This document shows, in pieces, positions 1 to 9,658 of a stretch of DNA of 22,500 nt. A model generated the notes under the pieces. The model was not told the origin of the DNA. It was given only the letters and a program-made list of their open reading frames with translations, and searched no databases. Numbering within the stretch: the stretch's first letter is position 1; each line of letters opens with the position of its first letter. The stretch is from assembly GCA_009663005.1 (NCBI GenBank), contig CM018902.1, positions 17,722,407-17,744,906 on the forward strand, written 5' to 3'. A program made the translations under genes and the position numbers. This DNA comes from Actinidia chinensis (Eukaryota; Streptophyta; Magnoliopsida; Ericales; Actinidiaceae).

Positions 1-373
1 GTCACTACTCATTACTCAAAAACAATTTCAATCAGCATGCTTTGAAAAGGCATGACTACTAATACTAATTAACTTGAGCGTTGAGTCAAACCCCAATAGT
101 CAATAGCATAATCCTCGCAAAACAAAACGAAAGAAAAAAGTCCTAGTAAATGAAAAGTTCCAAAATCAGAAAAATTGGAAATAGGACAAACTACAACATA
201 TGGCATTGTCTAATAATTACCTAATTAACTTGAGCTTAAAATTGAACCCGATAAACTTCAAGTTCAAGTTAATTACGGCAGAAGATAAATATACAAAATT
301 TAAAACAATCGTTACTTACCACAATATTTAAAGGCTTGGCGATATGTTTTTAACAAGTCCTGGGCCCTAGGCA

Positions 374-386
374 CCGCTATTAGCGG
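374..386. repeat. Hairpin module CCGCTATTAGCGG repeated once per satellite unit
   Basis: CCGCTA and TAGCGG are exact reverse complements separated by a single T. They sit directly after TGGGCCCTAGG, which itself contains the palindromes GGGCCC and CCTAGG. Recognisable versions follow the anchor in most units (for example after 2616 and 3530); several are damaged, such as CCGTTATTAGCGG or CGCTATTAGCAGAG. It is the only GC-rich stretch of an otherwise AT-rich unit. Confidence 0.7.
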
Positions 387-402
387 GGTACATCCAATCA
401 AG

Positions 403-700
403 TCCGATAGTCAATAGCATTAGTCCTCACAAAAGAAAACAAATGCAAAACAGTCACAACTCATTACTCAAAAATTCCAATCAACATACTTTGAAAAGGC
501 AATGATTAATAATACCTAACTAACATGAAATTGAAGTCATACCCGATAGTCAAAAGCAATAATCCTCGCAAAACAAAACGAATAGAAAACAGTCACTAGT
601 TATTACTCAAAACTTCAAATCAGAAAAATTTGAAACAAACAAACTACAACACATGGCATTGTCTAATAATACCTAAGTACTTTAGCTTGAAATTGAAACC
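403..700. repeat. Internal ~150 bp sub-repeats within one satellite unit
   Basis: In this unit the block starting CCGATAGTCAATAGCATTAG at 403 recurs in diverged form from 543. The shared order is CCGATAGTC, then AGCA.TA.TCCTC.CAAAA, then AAAACAGTCAC, TTACTCAAAA, and AATAATACCTAA. The same pair is visible in the other full units. The remaining third of the unit is only weakly similar, if at all. Three parts of about 152 bp would make up the 455 bp period, so the array may be a higher-order repeat built from an older monomer of about nucleosomal length. That last step is inference. Confidence 0.75.
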
Positions 701-3700
701 CAAACCCCCCTGGAAAGTTGTCAAGTTTAAGTTCATTACGGCTCAAGGACAAATATACAAAATTTAAAACAATCGTTACGTTACCTCGAACATTTCAAGG
801 CTGGCGAATGTTTGTTGACAAGTCCTGGGTCCCTAGCATCGTCTATTAAGCGGGGTACATCATCAAGATCGATAGTCAATACATTATCCTCCCAAAGAAA
901 CCAATCCAAGACATTTTACTACTCATACTCAACATTCCGATCAACAACTTTGGAAAAGGCAATGATTAATGATACCTATTACTTGAATATTGAAGTTAAA
1001 CCGATAGTCCATAGCAATAATCCTCGGCAAAACAAAACAAATAGAAAACAGTCAGTAGTTATTACTTTAAACTTCAAATCATAAAAATTTAAAATAGACA
1101 AACTACAACATATGGCATTGTCAAATAATACCTAATTAATTTGAGCTAGAAATTGAACCCGGAAAACTTGAAGTTCAAGTTAATTACGGTCGAAGACAAA
1201 TTTACAAAATTTAAAACAATCGTTACGTACTTCAATATTTAAAGGCTTGGCGATATGTTTTTGACAAGTCCTGGGCCCTAGGCATCGCTATTAGCAGAGG
1301 AAAATCCAATCAAGTCCGATAGACAATAGCATTAGTCCTTCGAAAAGAAAACAAATGCAAAACAGTCACTACTCATACTCAAAAATTTCAATCAGCATGC
1401 TTTGAAAAGACATTGACTAATAATACCTAATTAAGTTGAGGTTGAAGTCAAACCCCATAGTCAATAGCAATAATCCTGGAAAAAGAAAACGAATAGAAAA
1501 CTGTCACTAGTTATTACTGAAAAGTCAAATCAGAAAAATTGAAAAGACAAACTAACAACAATATGGCATTGTCAATAATACCTAAATAACGTGAGCTGAA
1601 ATGAACCCGAAAAAAAAGTTTCAAGTCAAGTAATTACGGCCCAAGATCCCAAGATAAATATACAAAATTTAAAACAATCGTTACGTACCTCAATATCTAA
1701 AGGCTTGGCGATATGTTTTTGACAAGTCCTGGGCCCTAGGCACCGTTATTAGCGGGCTACATCCAATCAAGTCCGATAGTCAATAGCATTACCCCTCACA
1801 AGAGAAAATAATTGCAAAATAGTCACTACTCATTACTCAAAAATTCCAATCAGTATACTTTGAAAAGGTATTGACTAATAATACCTAATTAACTTGATAT
1901 TGAAGTTAAACTCGATAGTCAATAGCAATAATCCTCGCAAAACAAAAGAATAGAAACAGTCACTAGTTATTTACTAAACGTCAATCAGAAAAATTAAAAT
2001 AGACAAACTACAACATATGGCATTGTCAAAATACCTATAATTAAACTGGAGCTTGAAAGGGAACCCGGAAAACTGAAGTTCAAGTTAATACGAAGAAGAC
2101 AAAAATAGTCAAAATTTTAACACAATCGTTACGTACCTCAATATTTAAAGGCTTGGCGATATTGTTTTTGAAAAAGTCCTGGGGCCCTCTAGGCACCGTT
2201 ATTTTAGCGGAGGAACATCCAAGCAAGCTGACTAGACAATTAGCATTAAGTCCTCACAAAAGAAAAACAAATGCAAAACAGTCACAACTCATTACTCAAA
2301 AATTCCAATCAACATACTTTGAAAAGGCAATGATTAATAATACCTAATTAACTTAAGATTGAAGTCATACCCGATAGTCAAAAGCAATAATCCTCGCAAA
2401 CACAAAATGATAGAAAAAACAGTCAATAGTTATTAATGAAAAGTTCAAATCAGACAAAATTTGCAAAAGGACAAATTACACATATGGCAGTGTCTAATAT
2501 ACCTAATTAACTCTGAGATTGATTGGAATCCGGGAAACTTCAAGTTCAAGTTAATTACGACTCAACACAAATATACAAAATTTAAAACAATCGTTACGTA
2601 CCTCAATATTTAAAGACTTGGCGACATATTTTTAACAAGTCCTGGGCCCTAGGCACCGCTATTAGCGGTGTACATCCAATCAAGTCCGATAGTCAATAGC
2701 ATTAGTCCTCCCAAAAGATAACAAATGCAAAAAAGTCACAACTCATTACTCAAAAATTCCAATCAACATACTTTGAAAAGGCAATGATTAATAATACGTA
2801 ATTAACTTGAGATTGAAGTTAAACTCGATAGTCAGTAGCAAGAACCCCTCGCAAAACAAAACGAAAGAAAACAGGTCACTAGTTATTACCAAAACTTCAA
2901 ATCAGAAAAAAAATTTGAAATAGACAAACTACAACATTATGGCATGTCTCCAATTAATTACCTAATTAACTGAGCTTGAAAATGAATCAGGGGAAAACTT
3001 CAAGTTCAAGTAATTACGGGCTCACAACCAAATATACAAAATTTAAAACAATCGTTACGTACCTCCATATCTAAAGGATTGCATTGTTTTTGACAAGTCA
3101 TGGCACTAGCATTCGCTATTAACAGAGGAAAATCCAATCAACTCCGATTAGACAATAGCATTAGTCCTTCGAAAAGAAAACAAATGCAAAAAAACCCGTC
3201 ACTACTCATTACTTAAAAATTCTAATCAGCATGCTTTGAAAAGGCATTGACTTAAAATCCTATTAACCTTAAGTTGAACTCAAACCTAATAGTCAATGCA
3301 ATAATCCTCGCAAAACCAAAAACCGAATAGAAAACAGTCACTTGTTATTACTCAAAAGTCAATTAGAAAAATTTGGAAATAGACAAACTACACATATGGC
3401 ATTTCTAATAATACCAATTAACTTGAGTTTTGAAATTGGAACCGGAAAACTTCAAATTCAAGTTAATACGGCCCACGACAAATAGACAAAATTTAAAACA
3501 TGTTACGTACCCACCCTCAATATTTAAAGACTTGGCGATATGTTTTTAACAAGTTCTGGGCCCTAGGCACCGCTATTAGCAAGGTACATCCAATCAAGTC
3601 CGATAGTCAATAGCATTACACCTCCCAAAAGAAAACAAATGCAATACAGTAACTACTTATTACTCAAAAATTTCAATCAGCATATTTTGAAAAGGCAATG

Positions 3701-4902
3701 ATTAATAATACCTAATTAACTTAAGATTGAAGTTAAACTCGATAGTCAATAGCAATAATACTCACAAAACAAAACGAATAAAAAACAGTCACTAGTTATT
3801 ACAGAAAAGTTCAAATCAAAAAAATTTGAAATAGACAAACTACAACATATGGCATTATCTAACCATACCTAATTAACTTGAAATTGAAATTGAACCCGGA
3901 AACGTCAAGTTCAATTTAATTACGGCCCAAGATAATATTAAAATATAAAATTTAAGACAAATTCATTACGTACCTCAAGATTTAGGCTTGGCGATATGTT
4001 TTTTGACAGTCTTGGTCCTAGGCAACCGCTATTAGCGGGCTACATCAATCAAGTCCGATAGTCAATAGCATTAGTCCTCACAAAAGACAACAAATGCAAA
4101 ACAGTCCCAACTCATTACTTCCAAAATTCCAATCAACATACTTTGAAAAGGCATTGACTAATAATACTAATTAACTTGAGGTTGAAGTCATACCCTATAG
4201 GCAAAAGCCATAATCCTCGCAAACAAAACGAAGAGAAACAACAATAGTCCACTTCAGTTTATTACTCAAAACTTCCAATCAGAAAAATTTGAAATAAGAC
4301 AAGACTACAACATATGGCATTGTTCCCTATAATACCTAATTAACTGGAGCTTGAATTGAACCCGGGAAACTTCAAGTTCAATTTAATTACGGCTCAAAAC
4401 CAATATCCAAATTTAAACCACTTGTTTATGTAACCTCATATTTAAAGGCTTGGCGATCTGTTTTTTGACAATCCTGGGCCCTAGCACCGCTATTGCGGGG
4501 TATTCCAACAAGTCCGATAGTCCAATGCAATTACGACTTTACTTTAACTACGCCCTACAACAGAAAAAACAAATGGCTATATCACTATTCATTACTCAAT
4601 TCCAATCAGCATACTTTGAAAAGGCATTGACTAATAATACCTAATTCAACTTGAGGGGAAGGTCAACCCTATATCATAGCAATAATCCTCGCAGAATCAA
4701 CGAATAGAAAATATCACTATTTATTACTCAAAAGGTCAAATCAGAAAAATTTGAAATAGACAAACTACAACATATGGGGTCTAATAATACCTAATTAACT
4801 TGAGCTTGAAATTGAATCCGAAAAATTTCAAGTTCAAGTTAATTACGGCTCAAGACAAATATACAAAATTTAAAACAATCGTTACATACCTCAAAATTTA
4901 AA

Positions 4903-5203
4903 GGCTTGGCGATATGTTTTTGACAAGTCCTGAGCCCTAGGCATCGCTATTAGCGGGGTACATCCAACCAAGTCCGATAGTCAATATCATTAGTCCTCCC
5001 AAAAGAAAACAATGCAAAAAACACTCAAACACACTCACGGGCTCATTACTCAAAAATTCCAATCACAATACTTTGAAAAGCATTGACTAATAATACTAAT
5101 TAACTAGCTTGAAATTGAACCCGGAAACTCAATTTCAAGTTAATTACGGCACAAGATAAATATACAAAATTTAAAACATCGTTACGTACACAAGTTTTAA
5201 AGG
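4903..5203. repeat. Shortened satellite unit (about 300 bp)
   Basis: This anchor-to-anchor interval lacks about 155 bp. The sequence passes from the first sub-repeat (TTTGAAAAGCATTGACTAATAATAC) directly into the end of the second (TAATTAACTAGCTTGAAATTGAACC) through the shared AATAATACTAATTAACT word. This is the product expected from unequal recombination or slippage between the two internal sub-repeats. Confidence 0.8.
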
Positions 5204-5586
5204 GTTTTGGGCGATATGTTTTTTGAAAAGTCCTGAGCCTAAGCACCACTATTAGCGGGTACATCCAATCAGTCCGTAGTCAATAGCATTAAGTCCTCAC
5301 AAAAGAAAATCAAATGCAAAGTAGTCACAACTCATTACTCAAAAATTCAAAATCAGCATACTTTGAAAAGGCTTGATTAATATACCTAAGTACTTGAGAT
5401 TGAAGTTAACCCGATGTCAATAGCATAATCTCCTCGCAAAGAAAATAATGAAACGTCACTAATTATTACTCAAAAAGTTCAAATCAGAAAAATTGAAATA
5501 GACAATACAACATATGGCATTGTCTAATAATACCTAATTAACGTGAGCTTGAAATTGACCCAGGGAGGGGAAACTTCAAGTTCAAG

Positions 5587-6478
5587 TCTAATTTGTGCAT
5601 GTATCAAACATACCTTTCCTTTCCCTCTTTTTACAAGTAATATTTGTAAATTTTGAAAGATTTTTGTCGCCACAACATAATAGGAAAAAAAATAAACTTA
5701 AAATTTAACAAGAATATATACAAGCGGATGATTGAAAGCATATCAAGACAACTCTCTCTAAACTTGTCTGGACCACGGAAATATAAGTAACATAACACGT
5801 TTCTATTAATGCCACTGCTCAACAATCAGTTAGTATATCAATTACCTCATCAACTGGAACACTAAAGGGATAAATGTCGGTCCATCCTTTTTACCTAGTT
5901 GACAATAATAAAAAGACAACAGATAAATGGTAACTCAATAAAATAGTCATTATTTGCAGCAAAATATACCAACAAAGTAAAGTTTTCGTGAGCAAATACA
6001 AAACATAAACCATGGGGACGAACAGGTGTAAGTGCCGCAGAACTTAATGTAACAATATAGAAAGCACTGAAAGAGCCATGTTGTAACTGAATAATAACAC
6101 TAGGTACTGCATTCCAATTGAAGTCCAAACAAGAAAAGGCGACCAGTCTAGAAAAAAGAGAGAGATAGGTCACAGTAAAGTGCACATAACAAACAACAAG
6201 GATTCTATATTCTCACTTATATTTAATTGGTATTTACCACTTTATCATTTTCTCATGCGAGCGTAAAAAGACCTTGCTCTATCTATGGAACTATCAGTCC
6301 AGTTCAAATGAGATTTAAACTAAAGAGAGTAAAATCAGAGATATTACAACACAACAATGTTTAAAATCAAAGATAGTACAAGAACAAGACAAGAAAGAAT
6401 GTTGTGGTCTACCACACACTTCTTCTAAATTCACAATTCACTTCCCTGTACTTCGATTATCTTCTGAACCTCACTATG
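5587..6478. repeat. Segment alpha-prime, direct copy of 10591-11513
   Basis: From TCTAATTTGTGCATGTATCA onward this stretch is collinear with 10591-11513 in the same orientation, with many small indels. Shared landmarks include CTCATGCGAGC, CTCTATCTATGGAACTATCA and TAAAATCAGAGATA. Similarity stops near 6478, where the intron next to a BRWD exon begins. Its left edge is exactly the end of the satellite array. No conserved reading frame survives in both copies; the minus-strand frames of 96 and 110 codons have different sequences. I read it as non-coding (intron, UTR or repeat). Confidence 0.85.
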
Positions 6479-6499
6479 TGCAAGGATTATTCATCTCAC

Positions 6500-6557
6500 C
6501 GATCAAGAACATTACCCTCAGTGTCCTGATCAGGGGCGATAATACCCAATAGGAGAA
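6500..6557 (-). pseudogene. BRWD-like exon D, frameshifted
   Basis: The minus strand after TTTCAATAG matches the family segment that follows YDQ: tyrosine-arginine-proline (YRP), then DTEGNVLD, before the donor GTGAGA at 6499. Reading through from exon C puts these 58 bp out of frame, because an extra base and a missing base(s) near CGCCCCTGATCAGG disturb it. The DNA-level match is clear, the reading frame is not. Confidence 0.7.
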
Positions 6558-6648
6558 CTATTGAAAGTCCACCAAAGAAACAACCATTATATACGGGTGC
6601 ACCAACTGGTAACTAGCTCAAACTTCTGTACTTATCCACAATCAATAC

Positions 6649-6745
6649 CTGATCATATTTGCATCTTCTGGGAACTCGCCTTGGCCAGTGTTTTAGCATA
6701 TAAATTTTTCCAGCATCATTTGAAAGTACAATGGACGTCCTATCC
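6649..6745 (-). pseudogene. BRWD-like exon C with a compensated frameshift
   Basis: The acceptor is TTATTAATGTAG and the donor is GTATTG. The first base completes the proline codon left open by exon B. It then reads DRTSIVLSNDAGKIYML before an extra A in an A run shifts the frame. A missing A shortly before AAATATGATCAG restores it, so the family's TGQGE..DA.. is replaced by KHWPRRVPRRC and the exon ends KYDQ in frame. The 97 bp length equals 32 codons plus one base, so the two indels cancel. Confidence 0.8.
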
Positions 6746-6979
6746 CTACATTAATAAAGAAAAGGGTAGTCCTCATTAAGGACAATGCTATAACTTAAGC
6801 CATTTAGAGAGATAAGTGCACCAGCATAATTTAGCAGACGCTAAGGATTCTAACACACAAAAATATAGAACCTTGTTTGAGTTAGGGACACACTTCAAAT
6901 ATAGCTCAAGCAGAGCATATTAGCCCTCCCCATAGGTTGACGCAATATAGAAACTAACTGCTTAATTTGATACATTAAC

Positions 6980-7369
6980 ATATATATAGCCAGAAGAGGT
7001 AAAAAATAAAAATAAAACAAACATATATGTGATAGTTATAATACCACTTCATTAGCTGAAACTATCAATAATCTGTTGCTATATAGTATGCTTATATGAA
7101 AATCTCACTTTTCGTTAGCCTTTCGGTTTGAGGAAACATTGAAAATAGCACCTAGACATCAAGTTGGTATGTGGGACAAGATATATGGTTGGATGCGCTT
7201 GATTGAAGATACCATGGTTTAGATGATTAGTGCATAACATCTATATAGGCCATAAATGTAAAAAATAAAAATAAAACAACAAATATTGATCGTTATAATA
7301 CCATTCATTAATGACTAGTCCCATAATCTGTTGTTATTATCTATATGAAAATCTCACCTTTTCTTTTAT

Positions 7370-7401
<32 letters not shown>

Positions 7402-7525
7402 TTCGGTTTGAGGAACATATGAAAATAGAACCTAGGAACAGCAAAGTTGGAGTGTGGGAGAATATATATGGTTGAACACAGCTGGTGCGCTGAATTAGAA
7501 TCCATGTTAGATGATTAGTGCATAT
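6980..7525. repeat. Direct tandem duplication, period about 259 bp
   Basis: The first copy (about 6980-7238) and second copy (about 7239-7525) share, in order, GTAAAAAATAAAAATAAAACAA, GTTATAATACCA, AATCTGTTG, ATATGAAAATCTCAC, TTCGGTTTGAGGAA and TAGATGATTAGTGCATA. The run of 29 C lies only in the second copy. It sits inside the presumed BRWD intron. Confidence 0.8.
7370..7398. repeat. Homopolymer run of 29 C
   Basis: Twenty-nine consecutive C on the plus strand lie between TTCTTTTAT and TCCTTCGG. The equivalent place in the first 259-bp copy has only TTCGTTAGCC. On the minus strand this is a G run able to form G-quadruplexes. The glycine-rich minus-strand frame crossing it is an artefact of the run. 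Confidence 0.95.
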
Positions 7526-7805
7526 TGGAGGCAATGGAGTAGCTGAATGAGAGAGAGAAAGGAGAGAGAGCAGCCCTTTCGAAACCCGTCCCACTTCTAT
7601 TCAATCCCAGGTCATAGGAGCCAAACTGCAGCTTTGAATAGCTCACAGCATAAGCAGCAATCTGTCTAAAAATCTGAAGCACCTTCATGGCTATCATAGA
7701 AGCTAGTATTCCTAAAACTGTGCTTCTAACATGATGTAGAACAGCTCGAGCAGCTTGCTTAGACCATGATTGGATTTGAAAGACAAACCATTGGAGCCAC
7801 TGCAA
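7515..7805 (-). other. Unassigned open stretch (96 codons)
   Basis: A minus-strand frame without stops begins close to an acceptor-like TCTCATTGCAG and reads WLQWFVFQIQSWSKQAARAV, then continues to a moderately hydrophobic helix-like part (STVLGILASMIAMKVLQIF). I do not recognise the product. It is less AT-rich than its surroundings, lies between two tandem duplications in the BRWD intron, and runs into a GA-rich tract at 7548-7572. It could be an exon of an unrelated captured fragment or chance. Confidence 0.25.
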
Positions 7806-7989
7806 TGAGATATAGCTTATGCAGTGCGGTTATGTGTTTTCTTATATTCTAGTTGCAAACTACGAGCATGACTCATGTGTGTCCGAGGCAGGTCGTGGTG
7901 CCGGTAGCAAGCCACATTAACTTGGAGTGACAGAGTACGCGGGCTTTACGGAGAAGACGTGACGTCATGGTCAAATGATCAGAATTTAG

Positions 7990-8172
7990 GAAGATGCCTA
8001 TGATGAACGTTGTGGTTATAGGGATACAGTTACCAAAAAACCCGGGATATTATTTTTTGACAGAACCTTGGCAACATGTAATCGTTGTCGACCTATTGGA
8101 GAATGCAATATGTGCCACTGCTTAGGAACCAAACCTGGAGATTGTTTTGTGCATGACAAAATTCAGCAGTAA
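7990..8172 (+). other. Unassigned cysteine-rich open stretch (60 codons)
   Basis: A plus-strand frame between stops contains seven cysteines. Six of them are spaced C-x2-C-x5-C-x2-C-x-C-x7-C (the run CNRCRPIGECNMCHC then a later C), with basic residues around. There is no ATG near the start, so if real it would be an internal or terminal exon. Two paired cysteine motifs could suggest a metal-binding knuckle, but I recognise no family and chance is a serious alternative. Confidence 0.2.
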
Positions 8173-8230
8173 CCCATCAGCAAAAGAGACTATGATTTTG
8201 CTAGATGTATGGGAATGTCACAACAGGAAT

Positions 8231-8715
8231 TACAATGGTGTAAGACTCCTACAGGTACGAGGTGCAAAGTGAGGGGTGAGTTACGATTGAAGACCAAAGA
8301 ATACAGAAGACAGTGTGATTGGCCCGTACCAATGAAATTGGAAAGAGAGTAAGACCAGCATATTTTATGGTTAAAATCATGCACACCTAAAACCATGTCC
8401 ACAAATAAGTGTGGAACAGATCTGAAAGTTGCAATGGAGTGTGATGAAATAAGAACATAATTGGGCGTGGGGAATACAATGGTGATAAGACTCCTACAGT
8501 AACGAGATGCAAAGTGAGGGGTGAGTTAGGATTGAAGACCAAAGAATACAGAAGATAGTGTGATTGGCCCGTACCAATGAAATTGGAAAGAGAGTAAGAC
8601 CAGCATATTTTATGGTTAAAATCATGCACACCTAAAACCATGCACAAATAAGTGTGGAACAGATCTGAAAGTTGCGATGGAGTGTGATGAAATAAGAACA
8701 TAATTGGGCGTGGGG
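8231..8715. repeat. Direct tandem duplication, period 244 bp
   Basis: The copy from 8231 (TACAATGGTG) to 8474 is repeated from 8475 to 8715 with few differences. Both copies contain GTGATTGGCCCGTACCAATG, AGAGTAAGACCAGCATATTT and end TTGGGCGTGGGG. The high similarity suggests a recent event. The minus-strand frames covering it are mirror copies of the same duplicated DNA; I see no recognisable protein. Confidence 0.92.
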
Positions 8716-8931
8716 CACTTGTGTGACACGGGGAGAAGTAGCGCTTCTGGGAGATAAAATGATGAAAAGTAACTAAAATTTTATAAGTAAAGAAAAATAT
8801 TATTAAACAAATACACGTCCAAAACTATCATTCTTTGCCAATGAAAGAATAAATCACAATAATTGCGTTTCAATTGAAAATGAAGGAAACAAAAAAAATA
8901 ATAATTTAGCTGGTATCACTAAATCACTCAC

Positions 8932-9002
8932 GGGGAAAATTTTCCATCAACCAACTTAAAGCATCCAATTTCATACGTCCAGATGGGCGTGCCTTCCCAT
9001 AT
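8932..9002 (-). pseudogene. BRWD-like exon B
   Basis: A 71 bp exon on the minus strand reads IWEGTPIWTYEIGCFKLVDG then KFS plus two bases of the next codon. It is preceded by TTGTCTACAGTGTTTCAAG and followed by GTGAGT. It continues exon A without a frame break and ends in phase 2, matching exon C. Confidence 0.85.
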
Positions 9003-9090
9003 CTTGAAACACTGTAGACAAAATACTCAGTAACTAAGAAAATAGAAGGCGGAATAACAAAAAAAAAATGTTAAAGGACGAGAAACTCAC

Positions 9091-9165
9091 ATCCCAGACT
9101 ATGGTTTTCCCATCGTACCCAGCACTAGTGGCAATCCGGGGTTTGCAAGGATGAACATCCAAAAC
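9091..9165 (-). pseudogene. BRWD-like exon A (WD40 strand)
   Basis: The minus strand gives 25 uninterrupted codons from VLDVHPCKPRIA through SAGYDGKTIVWD, a textbook WD repeat ending in WD. It is followed by the splice donor GTGAGT at 9090-9085. The 5' limit is uncertain because no AG acceptor lies directly before the GTTTTGGAT start; the acceptor may be mutated or further upstream. Confidence 0.85.
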
Positions 9166-9378
9166 AAAAGGGAGATACACCAAAGTTAAAATTTAAGTTT
9201 ACATCAATGACAAAATTTGGATGGTGCCAATAGTGTTGATCAAGTAATTGAGCAGTCAAGAATAATAATTAATCAAAAAATAACAATAAATCAACAACAA
9301 AGAAAGTGTCCATCTATTGGAACTCCATCTATACTTCCTCTTTAACTTTCATCTTTCTGTTTCTTAATTTGCTGAACC

Positions 9379-9448
9379 CGCTAGTGTATAAACTATTTCA
9401 CATGGGGCAACTTCGACTTTTGCATCACCACCATCTTGTGTCTCCGCC
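9379..9448 (-). pseudogene. GEP exon (ETQDGGDAKVEV)
   Basis: After the acceptor CATTCTAG the minus strand reads G GCG GAG ACA CAA GAT GGT GGT GAT GCA, giving AETQDGGDAKVEVAPCEIVYT. The G completes the Trp codon opened in the 500 bp exon. Family similarity fades after IVYT, so the 3' end is uncertain. This is the last recognisable GEP sequence; 210 bp later BRWD sequence starts. Confidence 0.85.
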
Positions 9449-9658
9449 CTAGAATGATTCACAAAAAAGCACTTAAATAGTATATTACTAACTACAAAAA
9501 GGAACAACATAATGAATTTAAAAATACCAAAAAATTAACATTGTCAATCTGCAATATGCAATCCAGCTGCTCTAAGACAAACTTGTACTCCCACATTCCA
9601 CAGCAAATCATTAAAATTCATCACCAGTAAGGAGAAGAAAAGGATTTCAGGTGTATAC

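Larger units (their letters stand above)
1..5586. repeat. Tandem satellite array, unit about 455 bp, 12 anchor copies
   Basis: The anchor GGCTTGGCGATATG (or a close variant) starts near 333, 799, 1244, 1702, 2150, 2616, 3076, 3530, 3985, 4447, 4903 and 5203. Spacing is 445-466 bp except for the last interval of 300 bp. Each unit runs in the same order: a GC-rich hairpin module, a block beginning CCGATAGTCAATAGCA, a second related block, then a third block around CAAGTTCAAGTTAATTACGG. The first unit is cut by the window edge, so the array extends to the left. Copies differ by many 1-5 base indels. The short reading frames inside it are not conserved from unit to unit, so I call no genes here. 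I do not recognise the family and cannot say whether it is centromeric. Confidence 0.95.
6500..9165 (-). pseudogene. BRWD-type WD40/bromodomain protein, gene fragment of four exons
   Basis: Four minus-strand exons (9091-9165, 8932-9002, 6649-6745, 6500-6557) spell in order a WD40-repeat stretch typical of plant BRWD/PHIP-like proteins: VLDVHP..PRIA.SAGYDGKTIVWD, then IWEGTPI.TYEIG.FKLVDGKFS, then a TSIVLS.DAG.IY.L segment, then a GNVLD end. These nuclear proteins carry an N-terminal WD40 propeller and C-terminal bromodomain and are chromatin-associated. Only a mid-propeller portion is present; the earlier WD40 exons, the rest of the propeller and the bromodomain are absent. GT and AG sites are intact for the B and C exons and the phases fit, but exon D is frameshifted. 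The 2.2 kb gap between exons B and C holds repeats. I treat it as a pseudogene or relic; a sequencing-error explanation for the indels is possible. Confidence 0.85.

Noticed and set aside
812..4644. Small plus-strand reading frames in the satellite (812-1084, 2153-2347, 4450-4644)
   Set aside because: They start at the same place in different units but the frames are broken differently in neighbouring copies; satellite DNA, not genes.
1..5586. CRISPR array
   Set aside because: The repeated unit is ~455 bp with no short repeat/unique spacer alternation, and the sequence is plant nuclear.
5631..6185. Minus-strand frames in alpha-prime as a conserved small protein
   Set aside because: The corresponding frames in alpha (10592-11192) have different sequences because indels shift them, so there is no coding conservation.
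5587..6478. Alpha/alpha-prime as a Helitron (starts with TC)
   Set aside because: The base before TC is G in both copies rather than A, the right ends differ, and no CTRR end with hairpin was found.
7337..7594. Glycine-rich minus-strand frame
   Set aside because: The glycine run is only the translation of the 29-base homopolymer; frame conflicts with the flanking BRWD relic.
8190..8701. Two similar minus-strand frames of 70 and 104 codons
   Set aside because: They are the two copies of the 244 bp tandem duplication read in the same frame; the repeat explains their similarity and no family is recognisable.
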